In this document: one piece after another, positions 1 through 9,534 of the stretch
Position numbering within the stretch: position 1 is the first letter of the stretch
Layout of the letters: every line of letters starts with the position of its first letter
Source of the DNA: Apium graveolens
Lineage: Eukaryota; Streptophyta; Magnoliopsida; Apiales; Apiaceae
Direction: 5' to 3'
DNA: 64,000 nt
Assembly: GCF_009905375.1 (NCBI RefSeq)
Contig: NC_133653.1
Location: forward strand, 61,383,956 to 61,447,955
Made by a program: the position numbers and the translations under genes
Notes under the pieces: model-generated
Told to the model about the DNA's origin: nothing
Seen by the model: only the letters and a program-made list of their open reading frames with translations
The model's database searches: none

Positions 1-2526
1 ACCCCCAGTCGCTCAGGCAAGTTTTCTACCCGTTATACTGTTGTTGTGATGTATATGTGTATATGCATGATCTTGCGATAAATGCATATTTGTTATTAGC
101 AAATTCTTGCGATATATTGTAGCATGTGATATGGTATATATGCATGCCTGTTTCATATTCTTGGATTATATATCTGTTGGTTAAAATGCTTACAGTTGCA
201 TAATACCTATGCTAGAGATAAGCGGTATTGAGTTTACCCTTAGTATAGGGGATCAAAAGGTGAACATATTTCTAAACCGGGAGTCGATGTTCCCGAGTAT
301 AATATATATATTTTTATATATATATGGTTATAGTTTTCAAAACTATTAATCGAATAAGGTTTATTCGATAACTTTAACTTTATTTTATTAATGAATATTA
401 TTTCGAATATTCATCCGAGGACTTATGACTCCTTTATTTTATTATTGAATATTATTTCGAATATTCATCCGAGGACTTATGACTCCTTTATTTTATTATT
501 GAATATTATTTCGAATATTCATCCGAGGACTTATGACTCCTTTATTTTATTATTGAATATTATTTCGAATATTCATCCGAGGACTTATGACTCCTTTATT
601 TTATTATTGAATATTATTTCGAATATTCAATCGAGGGCTTATGACTCAGTTATATTATTAATGATTATTAATTGAATATTCATTTGAGGATGTATGACTC
701 CGTTATTTTATTTATTGAATATTATTTATAATATTCATTCGAGGTATTATGACTCCGCTTATTATTTAATAATATTCTTTATTTTATTAAAGAATAATGT
801 TTCGATAATCAAACTTATTTTCGATTATTCAAATAAAGATAGTACCTTCGTATAAGTATATCTTTGTTTATTTAATACTCATTTCAAATATAAGTCTTAC
901 AACTTCTACTTCAATTATTTGTATAAAGATTATTCTTTATGGGAATATTATTTAAATAATAATATTCAGACATTTTCTAAATATATTGGGACTGATTTAC
1001 TTCATTAAATCAGCATTACTCCAAACACTCTTTAAAGTGTTTTCGAGTCTTCAAAATGATTTTTAAAAGTTAGAGCGGATCCCAAAACTCATTTTTATAT
1101 TTAAGATCTTCCTTTTAAAAAGGGGATTTAAATACTCGCTCAAAACCTGAGGGATCCGGCTCTATGGTGTATTTTATATTCGCAACAAGGTTGCAGTTTT
1201 GGTAAATGAATTGATTACTTACCCAACGTTCGGGAAGTAAGTCCATCTATCGTGTCGGCATAAGCAACATGGGCTCAGTGGGCGTCCATGATAGTGTAAG
1301 TGGCTCAGTGAGAGTCCATCAAATGCATAAGTGGCTGAGTGGCAGTCCAGCATAAGGTCCTATTGCGACCAGGGTGATGACCAGTGGGGAATTTCTCCAT
1401 CTACTAGTAGAAAATGTTACTTATTGGTATCTTTGCCTGATCAGCAAGATATCAGGTTTATGCCAAAATTCTTTCCTTTCCAAATTTATTGGATATTGCA
1501 ATTCTGTTCATACTTTACATGACAGAGGTTTTCAGGAAATGTATGTATATATATATAGGTGTATATATATATCGGGACTTAATGAAGTATATCATAACTT
1601 CATTTCCTTCAAAATATTTCAAAGATTGAATCTATTCAAGTCTTATCTTGTAGTCTCATCAGTGTGATGAACTTTTGAAACTAATTATAACTTGAACGGT
1701 GGTAGTTCAAGTAGTATTCGGAAAAGATATAAGTATATTGGAGTATCTTGTAACTTCATCTTTTAAACTTATATCTAGTAAATGATTATCTTATGCATAT
1801 CAAAGACTTTCAGAAAAACGTTGAGACAATGTTAGATATATGAGATCACCTTGCAACGATATTTTTATACAGTTATAAACTGGAACTTTGTGTATATTAT
1901 ACATGGAAGAGGACTTCCAAGATTTTGAAAAGTATATATGTATATATACTGAATATTTTGTGATTTCATCGCATTAAGATATCAACTTGGTTCATTTCTT
2001 TTGACCAAGACTTTCATGAGTACTATGAGAAGGCTCATATATTGTTAATCATTATACATATTATTTTGGTGGGCTTGCTGCTCACCACCCTTGCTTTCTT
2101 CTTTCATCACACAACATCAGATAGACAAGATGAACAGGACCAAGCTCCCAATTCGCGAGCGGATAGGAAACGTTCCGCAGTTTCCTATAGGCGTTGATGT
2201 CGCTGTAGCTGAGGTAGGAACTACCCATAGGCTAGGCTTTCAACTTTTGATGTATCAGATTATGTATATTTATGAATTGTAATAATGGCAAAGAAATGTA
2301 AATTTATTCAGAAACCTGTTTAAGGTGTATTGGTATATAATTGTGGAATAAAACGACTTGTGATTATTTTTTGGATATTCATCTCTGAGACTATAACTTG
2401 TGGTGTGTGTATTTAAAGTGGGGTCACAGTACAGAGTAGTTGATTATTTATTAAGATTGGGTGTTATTAAGGGAAATGGAAGTCGTGACAACCCGGATCC
2501 CCGACCCCAGATTTGGGGGTGTTACA
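1..2526 (+). mobile_element. 3' portion of a long gypsy-type LTR (A1)
   Basis: This stretch matches 11310-13760 almost throughout, including the opening 'acccccagtcgctca' and the end 'gggggtgttaca'. It is the right part of a second copy of the 4.2-kb LTR at 9535-13760; the first roughly 1.8 kb lie outside the window. The LTR ends in CA at 2526 and the next bases are CAAAT, which in the undisturbed copia LTR copy lie at 20183-20187. A1 therefore inserted inside a B-type copia LTR, with CAAAT the likely target duplication. Whether A1 is a solo LTR or the 3' LTR of a full element cannot be seen. No protein-coding gene is credible here; the small open frames are chance or repeat-derived. Confidence 0.85.
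394..770 (+). repeat. 54-bp tandem repeat array inside LTR A1
   Basis: About seven units of 54 bp. The first four are effectively identical and the last three diverged. Each unit contains the inverted pair GAATATT...AATATTC followed by a 'cgaggacttatgactcc' segment. Because 54 is divisible by three, the array is open for 94 codons, but this is a repeat artefact and not a gene. The related LTR A2 has about five more diverged units. Confidence 0.9.
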
Positions 2527-3414
2527 CAAATGAATCAAAACACAAGTAATTAAAAACAAGAGTCTTTAAAAACTTTCTGGTGGATTTAAACAATTCTACC
2601 AGAGATATATATAATATATCGAGAGGACTCTGTGTGCAGAAATGCTCACAACTGCTTACAAAATAGAACTTCTGAGAATACAGGAAATGCTAAAGATTAA
2701 GCTTACAAAGATTTCTCTGTTTTTGTGTTTCTCAACTATCTCAGTTATTTTTCTATTTGCTACTCTCTTGGTTTATATAATACAAAGATTACAAAGTCAA
2801 AAAGACTGAACAAATATAAAATCTAACAGTCTTAATCTTTACTATTTTTCGTCCTCTATTACCCAGTTAATGGGCTTCCACAATGTGTTTGTATCCAACT
2901 CGACGGCTGTGTGTCAGTTTTCACTGTTCAACTGATGTTTGAATTCTTGATATGTTCATCCATCAACTTTCAGATCATCCGTCGATGACTTAATTGATCA
3001 TCCGTTGACTTCTATGTTAAACATCCATTGATAGTCATTTGATCATCCGTCGAAGGCTTTGTTAATCATCCGTCGGTAGCTATTTTGGCACTTGACTTCA
3101 TTTCACTTACACAGAATTACAAGACATTACTTATGTATAATTAATCAACCTATTCTGCATATCTAGTTAAAGTCAACATGACTTATATGCTACTACAAAT
3201 TCTATACAAAGGTGCATACATCACTTTGCTATAAACTTATTATTACATAAGCTACTCACTCGATGGATAATAAGTTAATCATCCATCGGGACTATAATGA
3301 GTTATCCGTCGGGACTATAATTCTTATCCGTCGAGTGCTACATTATTTCACTAAGTAAAATCTACTTAGATGTTTTGTTTAAGTGATCATCAAGTACACA
3401 ACATATTCACAATA
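2527..3414 (-). mobile_element. Truncated B-family copia LTR (left copy)
   Basis: Near-identical to 20183-21071, with scattered substitutions. It lacks the first ~137 bp of the LTR (plus-strand sense) because A1 is inserted at 2526/2527. It contains the LTR TATA box (near 2771-2783) and nine ATCCGTCG-type motifs. It is followed directly by AGGTT and gypsy sequence, exactly like the 5' LTR of B at 21071/21072, so it is a copy of that LTR/flank junction and not an ordinary 3' LTR. Confidence 0.85.
2971..3337. promoter_or_regulatory. ATCCGTCG motif cluster, left LTR copy
   Basis: Nine copies or near-copies of ATCCGTCG/CGACGGAT lie between about 2976 and 3335, in both orientations. In the sense of the copia LTR (minus strand) they sit upstream of its TATA box. 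The cluster corresponds one to one to that at 20614-20992, with a few motif-destroying substitutions, such as ATCCATTG where the other copy has ATCCGTTG. Confidence 0.7.
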
Positions 3415-4787
3415 AGGTTGTCGAACAATTGGTGCATGTTTCTGATAACATTCACACTTCCTCACGTAGTCTTTGGCATCGGCCATCATCTCTGACCAAT
3501 GAAAGCCTAAACGGGTTATCTTATGATTCAGTGCTCTGCTCCCAAGTGTTGCCCACAGATACCTTCGTGTACTTCTTCAAGAGCCAAACGTGCCTCATCA
3601 GGTCTGAGACATCTTAAGTAAGGAACCACATAAGATCTTTTGTACAAAATCCCATCGATCAAGGAGTATCTCAGTGCTCGAACAGTCAATTTTCGTGCTT
3701 CAGTCACATCATTTGGTAGCCAACCAGTTTGAATATGGGCCTTAATGGGATCTATCCATGATGTCCCCAGCCCTATAGGGGCTACAAGCTTAACATCAAT
3801 GTTCCGTTTTTTTAAAACACGGAAGTATACGCTTCCTGAACTTTTCTCTATGTCTGATCAAGCGAACTTAGACAACGCATCCGCCTTAGCATTTTCCTCT
3901 ATTGGAATGTGCTCAACGTGGCATTCATCGAACTGAGTCATCACAGCCCTTACTAGGCGGACATACTTAGCCATTGTATCACTCTTGCCTCAACCTCTCC
4001 CTTGACCCGGGATATGACCAGCTTCGAATCCCCACAGACTTTTATGTTCTTGACCCTTAGTGTTCCTGTTAGGCTGAGGCCAGCTATCAGGGCTTCATAT
4101 TCTGCTTCATTATTCGTAATTGGGAAGTCTAGCTTCATAGCATATTCGATCAGGATCCCATCTAGGCTTTGTAAAACTAGCCCAGCTCCCCTTAAATTTG
4201 TTTTTGATGCCCCATAAATATAAAGAACCTAATATTCCTTTTCTTTAACGCCCTTTTCTTTGTCTCCTTTATCATCTTCTGTGTCTTGAGGTATAGTATC
4301 TTCCTTCCCCTCGACTTCTTGGTTGGGTATGGTACATTCCACCACGAAGTCAGCCAATGCCTGGGCTTTTATTTCCATTCATGGCTTGTACTTGATGTCG
4401 AATTCTTCCAATTCTATTGCCCATTTAATCAGCCTCCCACTAGCTTTGAGACTATGAATGATGTTTCTTAATGGATGATTTGTTAACACTTCAATTTTAT
4501 GAGCCTGAAAGTAAGGACGCAACTTCTTTGAAGCCATCACCAATGCTAAAGCAAACTTCTCAATAGTTGAATAATTCAATTCAGCTCCATGCAGAATTTT
4601 ACTAATATAGTATATGGGTTTCTGGACTTTAAGTTCCTCCTTAACCAATACAGCACTCAAGGCATTTTCTGAAACGGCCAAGTATAATTACAAAGTTTCT
4701 TTCAGAGTTGGCTTGGTCAACAAAGGGGCTTGAGCCATATATTTCTTTAATCCTTCAAATACCTTATGGCTTTCCTCAGTCCATACA
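3415..4787 (-). pseudogene. Duplicated Tat-gypsy pol fragment (RNase H, aRNH, integrase zinc region)
   Basis: Minus-strand reading gives, in order, the end of a gypsy RNase H (4379-4681, with a YYISK...LNYSTIEKFALALV region), a second archaeal-type RNase H (aRNH) with NNEAEYEALIAGL and CGDSKLV (3953-4138), and the start of the integrase zinc region. Two RNase H domains in this order are typical of the Tat lineage of Ty3/gypsy. The frames are broken by stops and small indels. The block matches 21072-22443 base for base apart from scattered substitutions. At 4787/4788 the gypsy sequence stops abruptly against the 3' internal region of copia B, whereas in the right copy it continues into the RT. 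It is therefore a duplicated fragment, not a separate insertion. Confidence 0.85.
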
Positions 4788-4906
4788 TCCTAAACATATA
4801 TCTTTAAAGATAAGTAGATAAAACTGAAAGTGCTTCAATTAAACAAAATGTACAAGGTTTGGCTCACAGTCAGTTCAAGATGCTCCTCTAGCCTGAGCAG
4901 GTTTTT
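4788..4906 (-). other. 3' internal non-coding tail of copia B
   Basis: About 120 bp between the stop of the third ORF of B and the duplication breakpoint. No polypurine tract or 3' LTR is seen, although both would normally follow here. The tail therefore seems to be cut off just before the PPT. Confidence 0.6.
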
Positions 4907-7638
4907 CTAGTTTCTTGAAGGTCTGGATCTTCTTCCAAGCTTTCTGTTGTTTTCTTCAATTTGATTCTGGAGCTGCCTGTGGAATTTTAGTTCATCAGAT
5001 TCTGAGAGATCTAGCATTTCTTGCATCTCCAAGAGAGTCTCATTGCTAGAGATACTCAATTGGTCTTCTAGTCTGAAGAATCTTCTCACACCCTTGTCAT
5101 CCATAAATTCCATCAGCCAGTAGGGCCTTAGATGTACTCTTCTCCCTGTGTATGGGGTGATTAGAGTCTTTGGGAGTACATCTTTAGCTCTAACACTCCT
5201 CAGCTCTTCAATCTTCTTCAATACTAGTCTTCTTGGAGTTACATTAAACCCAAAGTTTTTCTTGAAGGATGAATAGACTTTGATCAACACAGCTTGGCTT
5301 TCTTGAAGTATCCTGTGAAGAGGCCACTGAATCTCCCTTCCTCCTTTGTACTTGAACACCAACCTTTCAGGTAGATTTCTGTATGCATCAATTGCCCTTA
5401 CTTCATCCAGCTCCTCCAGATAAAGGTTTAGATCTGAGAATTCTTTGATGTCACACAAGTACAAGTAGTCTCCCCTGTTGACCTTGGATTGAGCTTTAAC
5501 TACTAACTTGGATTTGAGAGGTGACAACTTCACTTTCTTGACTGCCCTTGATTTTGTCCTTTTTGGCTTGGTTAGGATTGGCAAGTTGAAGTCAGGAATT
5601 GGTAATTTATCCCACTCTATTGGCTCATCCTTTGGCACAATAGGCTCTCCATGTATGTTCCTGTAGGGGTCCACCACCCTTATATCTTCAAATACCACAG
5701 AGGGCTTTGATGCTTGAGTTTTAGCTGCTGTGGATTCCTTAGGAAATTGATCTTCCAATTCCTTGTCAACAACATCCAGTTTCCTTTTAGTTCTTCTAGC
5801 CAATTCTTTCTTTCTTGGGGATTTCTTCTGTTCTTCAATCTTCTTCTTTGATTCAGCAGCTTCAGATGGTTGAGAAGGAATTTGTTGAGAAGAATTCACA
5901 GCCTGTAGCTTGGCCAAGATAGCAATCTGTTCTTTCTTTTGTTTAGACTTCTTTGCATCTAGAGCAGCTTGCCTCTTTTCCTGCTTTAATCTGGCTTTTT
6001 CTTCTTTCTTTGCTTGAGAAAACTGTGGATGTCCAGCTACCACACAAATTTCCTTCCATTTCTGAATGTCTTAGCAATTCTCCTTTTTGAGGCTGAATCA
6101 GCTGGATCTTTATAGAAGACAATGGATCTTGACAGAAGCTTCTTTTCATCAGGCTTGGGTGTCTCATACACAGTGTCCAAGGGATTCTTCAAAGATGACT
6201 TTGGATAATTTTCCCTTGGTTTGAGAATTATTTCAGCCTTTTGTGATTTGATGCAGGAAGATTGTCCTTTCTCCAGATAGTTCATGCTCATCTCATTCAC
6301 ACTGATTGGCTTAACATGAGAATGATAGATGGCTGACTTAACTGGCTCCTTGACAAGTTCAAACTTTTTCTGTATCTCCTCATCAATCTTATCCCAGTTG
6401 ATCAAACTCAACTTTCCTTTTTCAGCAACTTTCAAATTTGCTGCTGCTGCTTTAATTAGATCTATACCATCTGCAACTGGTGGCTTGGAGATAGTAATTG
6501 AAGATACAATTACTTTGCTAATTTGTACTTGAAGTTTCTCCCCCTCTATTGGTCCTTTCTCCCCTTACTTGATTCTCTCTCCCCCTTTTTGTTATCATCA
6601 AGTTGAAAAGTTAGGCCTTGTGCTTTAGCCAGTTGCATGAGAAGATTTGTCTGAGTCTGTTGATTTTGAAGAAGAATAGCCACTAAATCTTCAATAACTT
6701 GAACTCTGTTTTCCAGTTTGGCTAGCTTCTTTTCAGAGTCTGATTCTCTCCTCAATCTTAGCAGTAGATCTTGCATGGTACCATATGGTATTACTTAATC
6801 CAGCTTCTCAGAGTTATAGGTCTTCAAGTCAGCTATATCTCTTTTCAATTCATCCACACTGAGATTCTGTCTTAAGTGCTGGATCTTCATTAGATGTAGA
6901 GAGTCTAGGTGAGCTTGAAGAACAGTCTTGGTACCAGCATCTAAGTTTCCTGAAGGGCCTGTTGAATAGCTATTACTTGTTTGACCAAAGACACCTCACA
7001 TTGTCCTGGTGTAGATTCCTTTGCCCATGCCCATTCAGGTAAACTTAAAGCAGAACTTGGTCCTTCAGCTCCCCCTAAGTTCATGCTTCCAACCAAAGAA
7101 CCAGAGTCATCATCATTAGAATTTACTCCAAATTCTTCAGATGGCTCTCTAGCTTGAGAAGGCATCCTGTTAACAGCAGCTTTGTCTCTTTGAAGAGATT
7201 CTGTGGTGTGCACCAAATTCAAAGTCTGCTCTGCCTCCACATTGCCCTGAGCAGCCAACAATTGATAGGCTGACACAGGATGAGTAAAAGTGTCAGCATC
7301 CAAGGAAATGTTATCAATTTTAGCTTTGTAATGTTGCTGAAATTGTCTTCCCTTTTCAGCATCATCCATAATCATTGACTCACTAGCAATGGCTGGATCC
7401 ACCCTTATTTCTCCTGTACCTGCTTTCTCTCATATTCTCTCTTTTGTTGCATCAGGGTCTCACCCTGGCTCCCCACCCTCACACCCTCACCTTCACCTAC
7501 TAAGGTGGGACTCCTCTCACTCACTTTTGCCAATCCTGAAGAAATGGATTGCTGAGATTCACTCTTTTCCTCTCCTTTTGCCTGGGAGCAACCCAGCCTC
7601 TCACTCAGAGCACTCTCCTCTCTCAGTCCTAAGAGTGA
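4907..7638 (-). pseudogene. C-terminal half of the third ORF of copia B, frameshifted
   Basis: Four long open stretches on the minus strand follow the frame at 7639 closely: 7402-6941, 6776-6546, 6435-6037 and 6043-4907. They change frame at each step. Reading past the stop at 7639, the same frame continues in sensible, Glu/Gln-rich sequence to about 7405, where a frameshift joins the next piece. The ancestor was probably one ORF of about 1,500 codons from 9468. The region is charged and coiled-coil-like: 6546-6776 is Leu/Glu/Gln-rich and followed by a 'KKGER' run, as in the matching part of elements C and F. The last piece (378 aa) opens Lys/Glu-rich and ends in an acidic-basic helical tail with a 'NRKLGRRSRPSRN' terminus. 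Function unknown; it belongs to the extra 3' ORF of SIRE-like copia elements, sometimes called env-like, but I see no signal peptide or membrane segment. Confidence 0.65.
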
Positions 7639-9468
7639 TTATATTACAACTAAATCTTCTGCACTAAAAATAATTAAAGTTTGAAGTTGTGCAGAGACAC
7701 TCGACGGATAAGTGATATCCATTGGGTGAGTGGTAAAGCTATCCGACGGATAACTGCTGTTAAGCTTATCCGTCGGGATACAATCACTACTCGACGGATG
7801 AGCAATATCCATCGAGATAGTAGAAATGAATGAGGTGGGAAGAGAAACTATTGTTGACTCTGTGTTGATTGAAGTTATTTGAGGCACAGATGTCACAATA
7901 GTTTCTGAAAGAATTGGCAAGTGAGCCAACAAATCATCTAAAAGATGATGCTCACTTGCACTAGATTTTGGCTTCCCCAACAGAGTTAAAGAAGGGGAAT
8001 CCGGAATTGAAGTGTTTATCATATCCACTTCCAGTGAGTTAGTTGGTGAGTATGGTGTTTCAGTGGCTTCTATTATAAGAGATTTTGGCTGTGACTCCAC
8101 ATTTATTGGAGCCACATCAATCTGAATTTGAGAAGGTGCAGGGACTGTGTCTTTAGCACCAGTTTGCACTGTGTGTGTGCCCTGTGCATCCCCAGTTGTT
8201 TTGGATTTCTTCTTTCTAGTGTAAGTTTGGGGTGAGCTTGTGTCCCTAACCCTTTTGGCCTGTGCTCTTGGATGAGAGCTTTGTTCAATAGCCACATCCT
8301 TTTGGGAGGATGCAGCTAGAAGTGAGTTTTTGTCCTTTTTAAGCACTGCGGTTTGTTGGGAAACTGCAGTATGGCTAGGCTGGGATTCACTCAACTCTCC
8401 AACCTTATCCTTGGGGTTTCTTTGATGTTCACCCCTTCCCTCACCTATCTGACCCTCCTTCACACTCCCCTCTTTGGCTTTGGTAGATTTTTCAACTGGT
8501 ACCTTTTGAGAGATACCAGAGGGGGTTTTCTTTGATTTGGATTTGGAAATTACAGTTGATTTGGCAGCTTTGGTAGGCAACTGTTTGGTCATTGTCACAG
8601 TTGCCATAGCTATGCCTGAAGTCAAAGAAATAGAGGAGATTAGAATAGTTGAGGGTATGGATGAACTTACCTCACTTACCTGAGGTGTCAGCATTACAGG
8701 GAAATAGAACATTGGCACATCCCTATGGTGGTTGGCTCTGTTCAAATCTGCAATGATTCTTCTCTCTTGAACCCAACAAGCTAATTTGTTGTTTGGGTTC
8801 TCAAGTGCAATTTCTTGACAAAGATGGTTAGCCAATAACATAAAAAATCTAGCATAATATATGTTCTTTCCCCTTTTGGCTAACTCACCTAGTTTAAAAC
8901 CTAACTCATATATGACAAGGTCACTGAAATTGTAAAATTTGTCTGTAACTAGCATGTATAGCATGTTAAGCATGGAAATGTTCACAGAATCAAAATTACT
9001 GATTTTTCCAGAGAAAACTTTAGTTACAACATCACACATAAAACTCCATTCCTTCCTAAGACCTAATCTCCTAATATCACTTAGCTTATTAGTAGGAAGT
9101 GCATAATGCATGGAGTTAAGCATATTGATCAAATCAGTGTCAGTGTGTGGTGAAGTTACATTATCATCAGGAATCTTGAAACATGCTTTTATCACATCAC
9201 TATTGATACAGAATTCATTACCTTTGATGGTCAGAGTGATGGTTTTGTCAGTAGAGTTGTAAATTGCAGAGGTCCACATCTCTTCTAAAACTTCACAAAA
9301 GATTGTGGGTGATTCAAGCATGGCAAAACTTAACTTGTAGTTTTTAACGAAGTCCATCATCTTGTGATAGTCTTCTGATTGCTGAATGCCCTTGTTGACC
9401 AAAGCAGTGAAGTTGTTCTTCTCATAAATGAACCCAGTCTGAGACATAATCTTTACTACAGGTGCCAT
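7639..9468 (-). CDS. Third ORF of copia B, N-terminal part (plant transposon-associated domain)
   Basis: 610 codons from ATG at 9468; the frame is open further upstream, but only because it enters the inserted solo LTR. The first ~250 residues form a folded domain with RKEWSFMCDVVTKVF and YYARFFMLLANHLC, matching RREWSFFFDCITRDF and IYFARFCQIIYSFCY in element C. As I recall, it resembles a domain annotated in plants only as 'putative plant transposon protein'. The rest is Ser/Thr/Lys-rich and probably disordered, with a basic RKKKSK stretch that could be a nuclear signal. The stop at 7639 is TAA where CAA would continue the frame, so it is probably a nonsense mutation. The leader is pyrimidine-rich, and a TATA-like box lies about 107 nt upstream once the solo LTR is removed. 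Function unknown. Confidence 0.7.
   Translation of the reverse strand: MAPVVKIMSQTGFIYEKNNFTALVNKGIQQSEDYHKMMDFVKNYKLSFAMLESPTIFCEVLEEMWTSAIYNSTDKTITLTIKGNEFCINSDVIKACFKIPDDNVTSPHTDTDLINMLNSMHYALPTNKLSDIRRLGLRKEWSFMCDVVTKVFSGKISNFDSVNISMLNMLYMLVTDKFYNFSDLVIYELGFKLGELAKRGKNIYYARFFMLLANHLCQEIALENPNNKLACWVQERRIIADLNRANHHRDVPMFYFPVMLTPQVSEVSSSIPSTILISSISLTSGIAMATVTMTKQLPTKAAKSTVISKSKSKKTPSGISQKVPVEKSTKAKEGSVKEGQIGEGRGEHQRNPKDKVGELSESQPSHTAVSQQTAVLKKDKNSLLAASSQKDVAIEQSSHPRAQAKRVRDTSSPQTYTRKKKSKTTGDAQGTHTVQTGAKDTVPAPSQIQIDVAPINVESQPKSLIIEATETPYSPTNSLEVDMINTSIPDSPSLTLLGKPKSSASEHHLLDDLLAHLPILSETIVTSVPQITSINTESTIVSLPTSFISTISMDIAHPSSSDCIPTDKLNSSYPSDSFTTHPMDITYPSSVSAQLQTLIIFSAEDLVVI
7698..7816. repeat. 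ATCCGTCG motif cluster inside the third ORF of B
   Basis: Six motif copies (near 7701, 7715, 7741, 7767, 7791 and 7806), including the complete palindrome ATCCGACGGAT at 7741. They lie in the coding sequence and read as YPSD, YPSS or HPSS depending on orientation and frame. Confidence 0.8.
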
Positions 9469-9529
9469 TGTTAGAGAAGGAAAGCTTGAAGAGAAAGAGG
9501 ATTCTTGCTTGAGAGAGAATAAAATAAAC

Positions 9530-9534
9530 ACAGC
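9530..9534. repeat. Target-site duplication ACAGC, left
   Basis: ACAGC immediately precedes the TG of the solo LTR and is repeated at 13761-13765 directly after its CA. A 5-bp duplication is standard for LTR-element integration. Confidence 0.9.

Noticed and set aside
391..675. 94-codon open frame with repeated NIISNIHPRTYDSF units
   Set aside because: It is the translation of a 54-bp DNA repeat inside an LTR; the unit length is a multiple of three, so the frame stays open by arithmetic.
394..770. Possible CRISPR-like array
   Set aside because: Units are directly joined with no unique spacers, in a plant LTR.
7389..7667. 92-codon plus-strand frame, Ser/Pro/His-rich
   Set aside because: Antisense to the third ORF of B, spanning its stop and frameshift; no domain.
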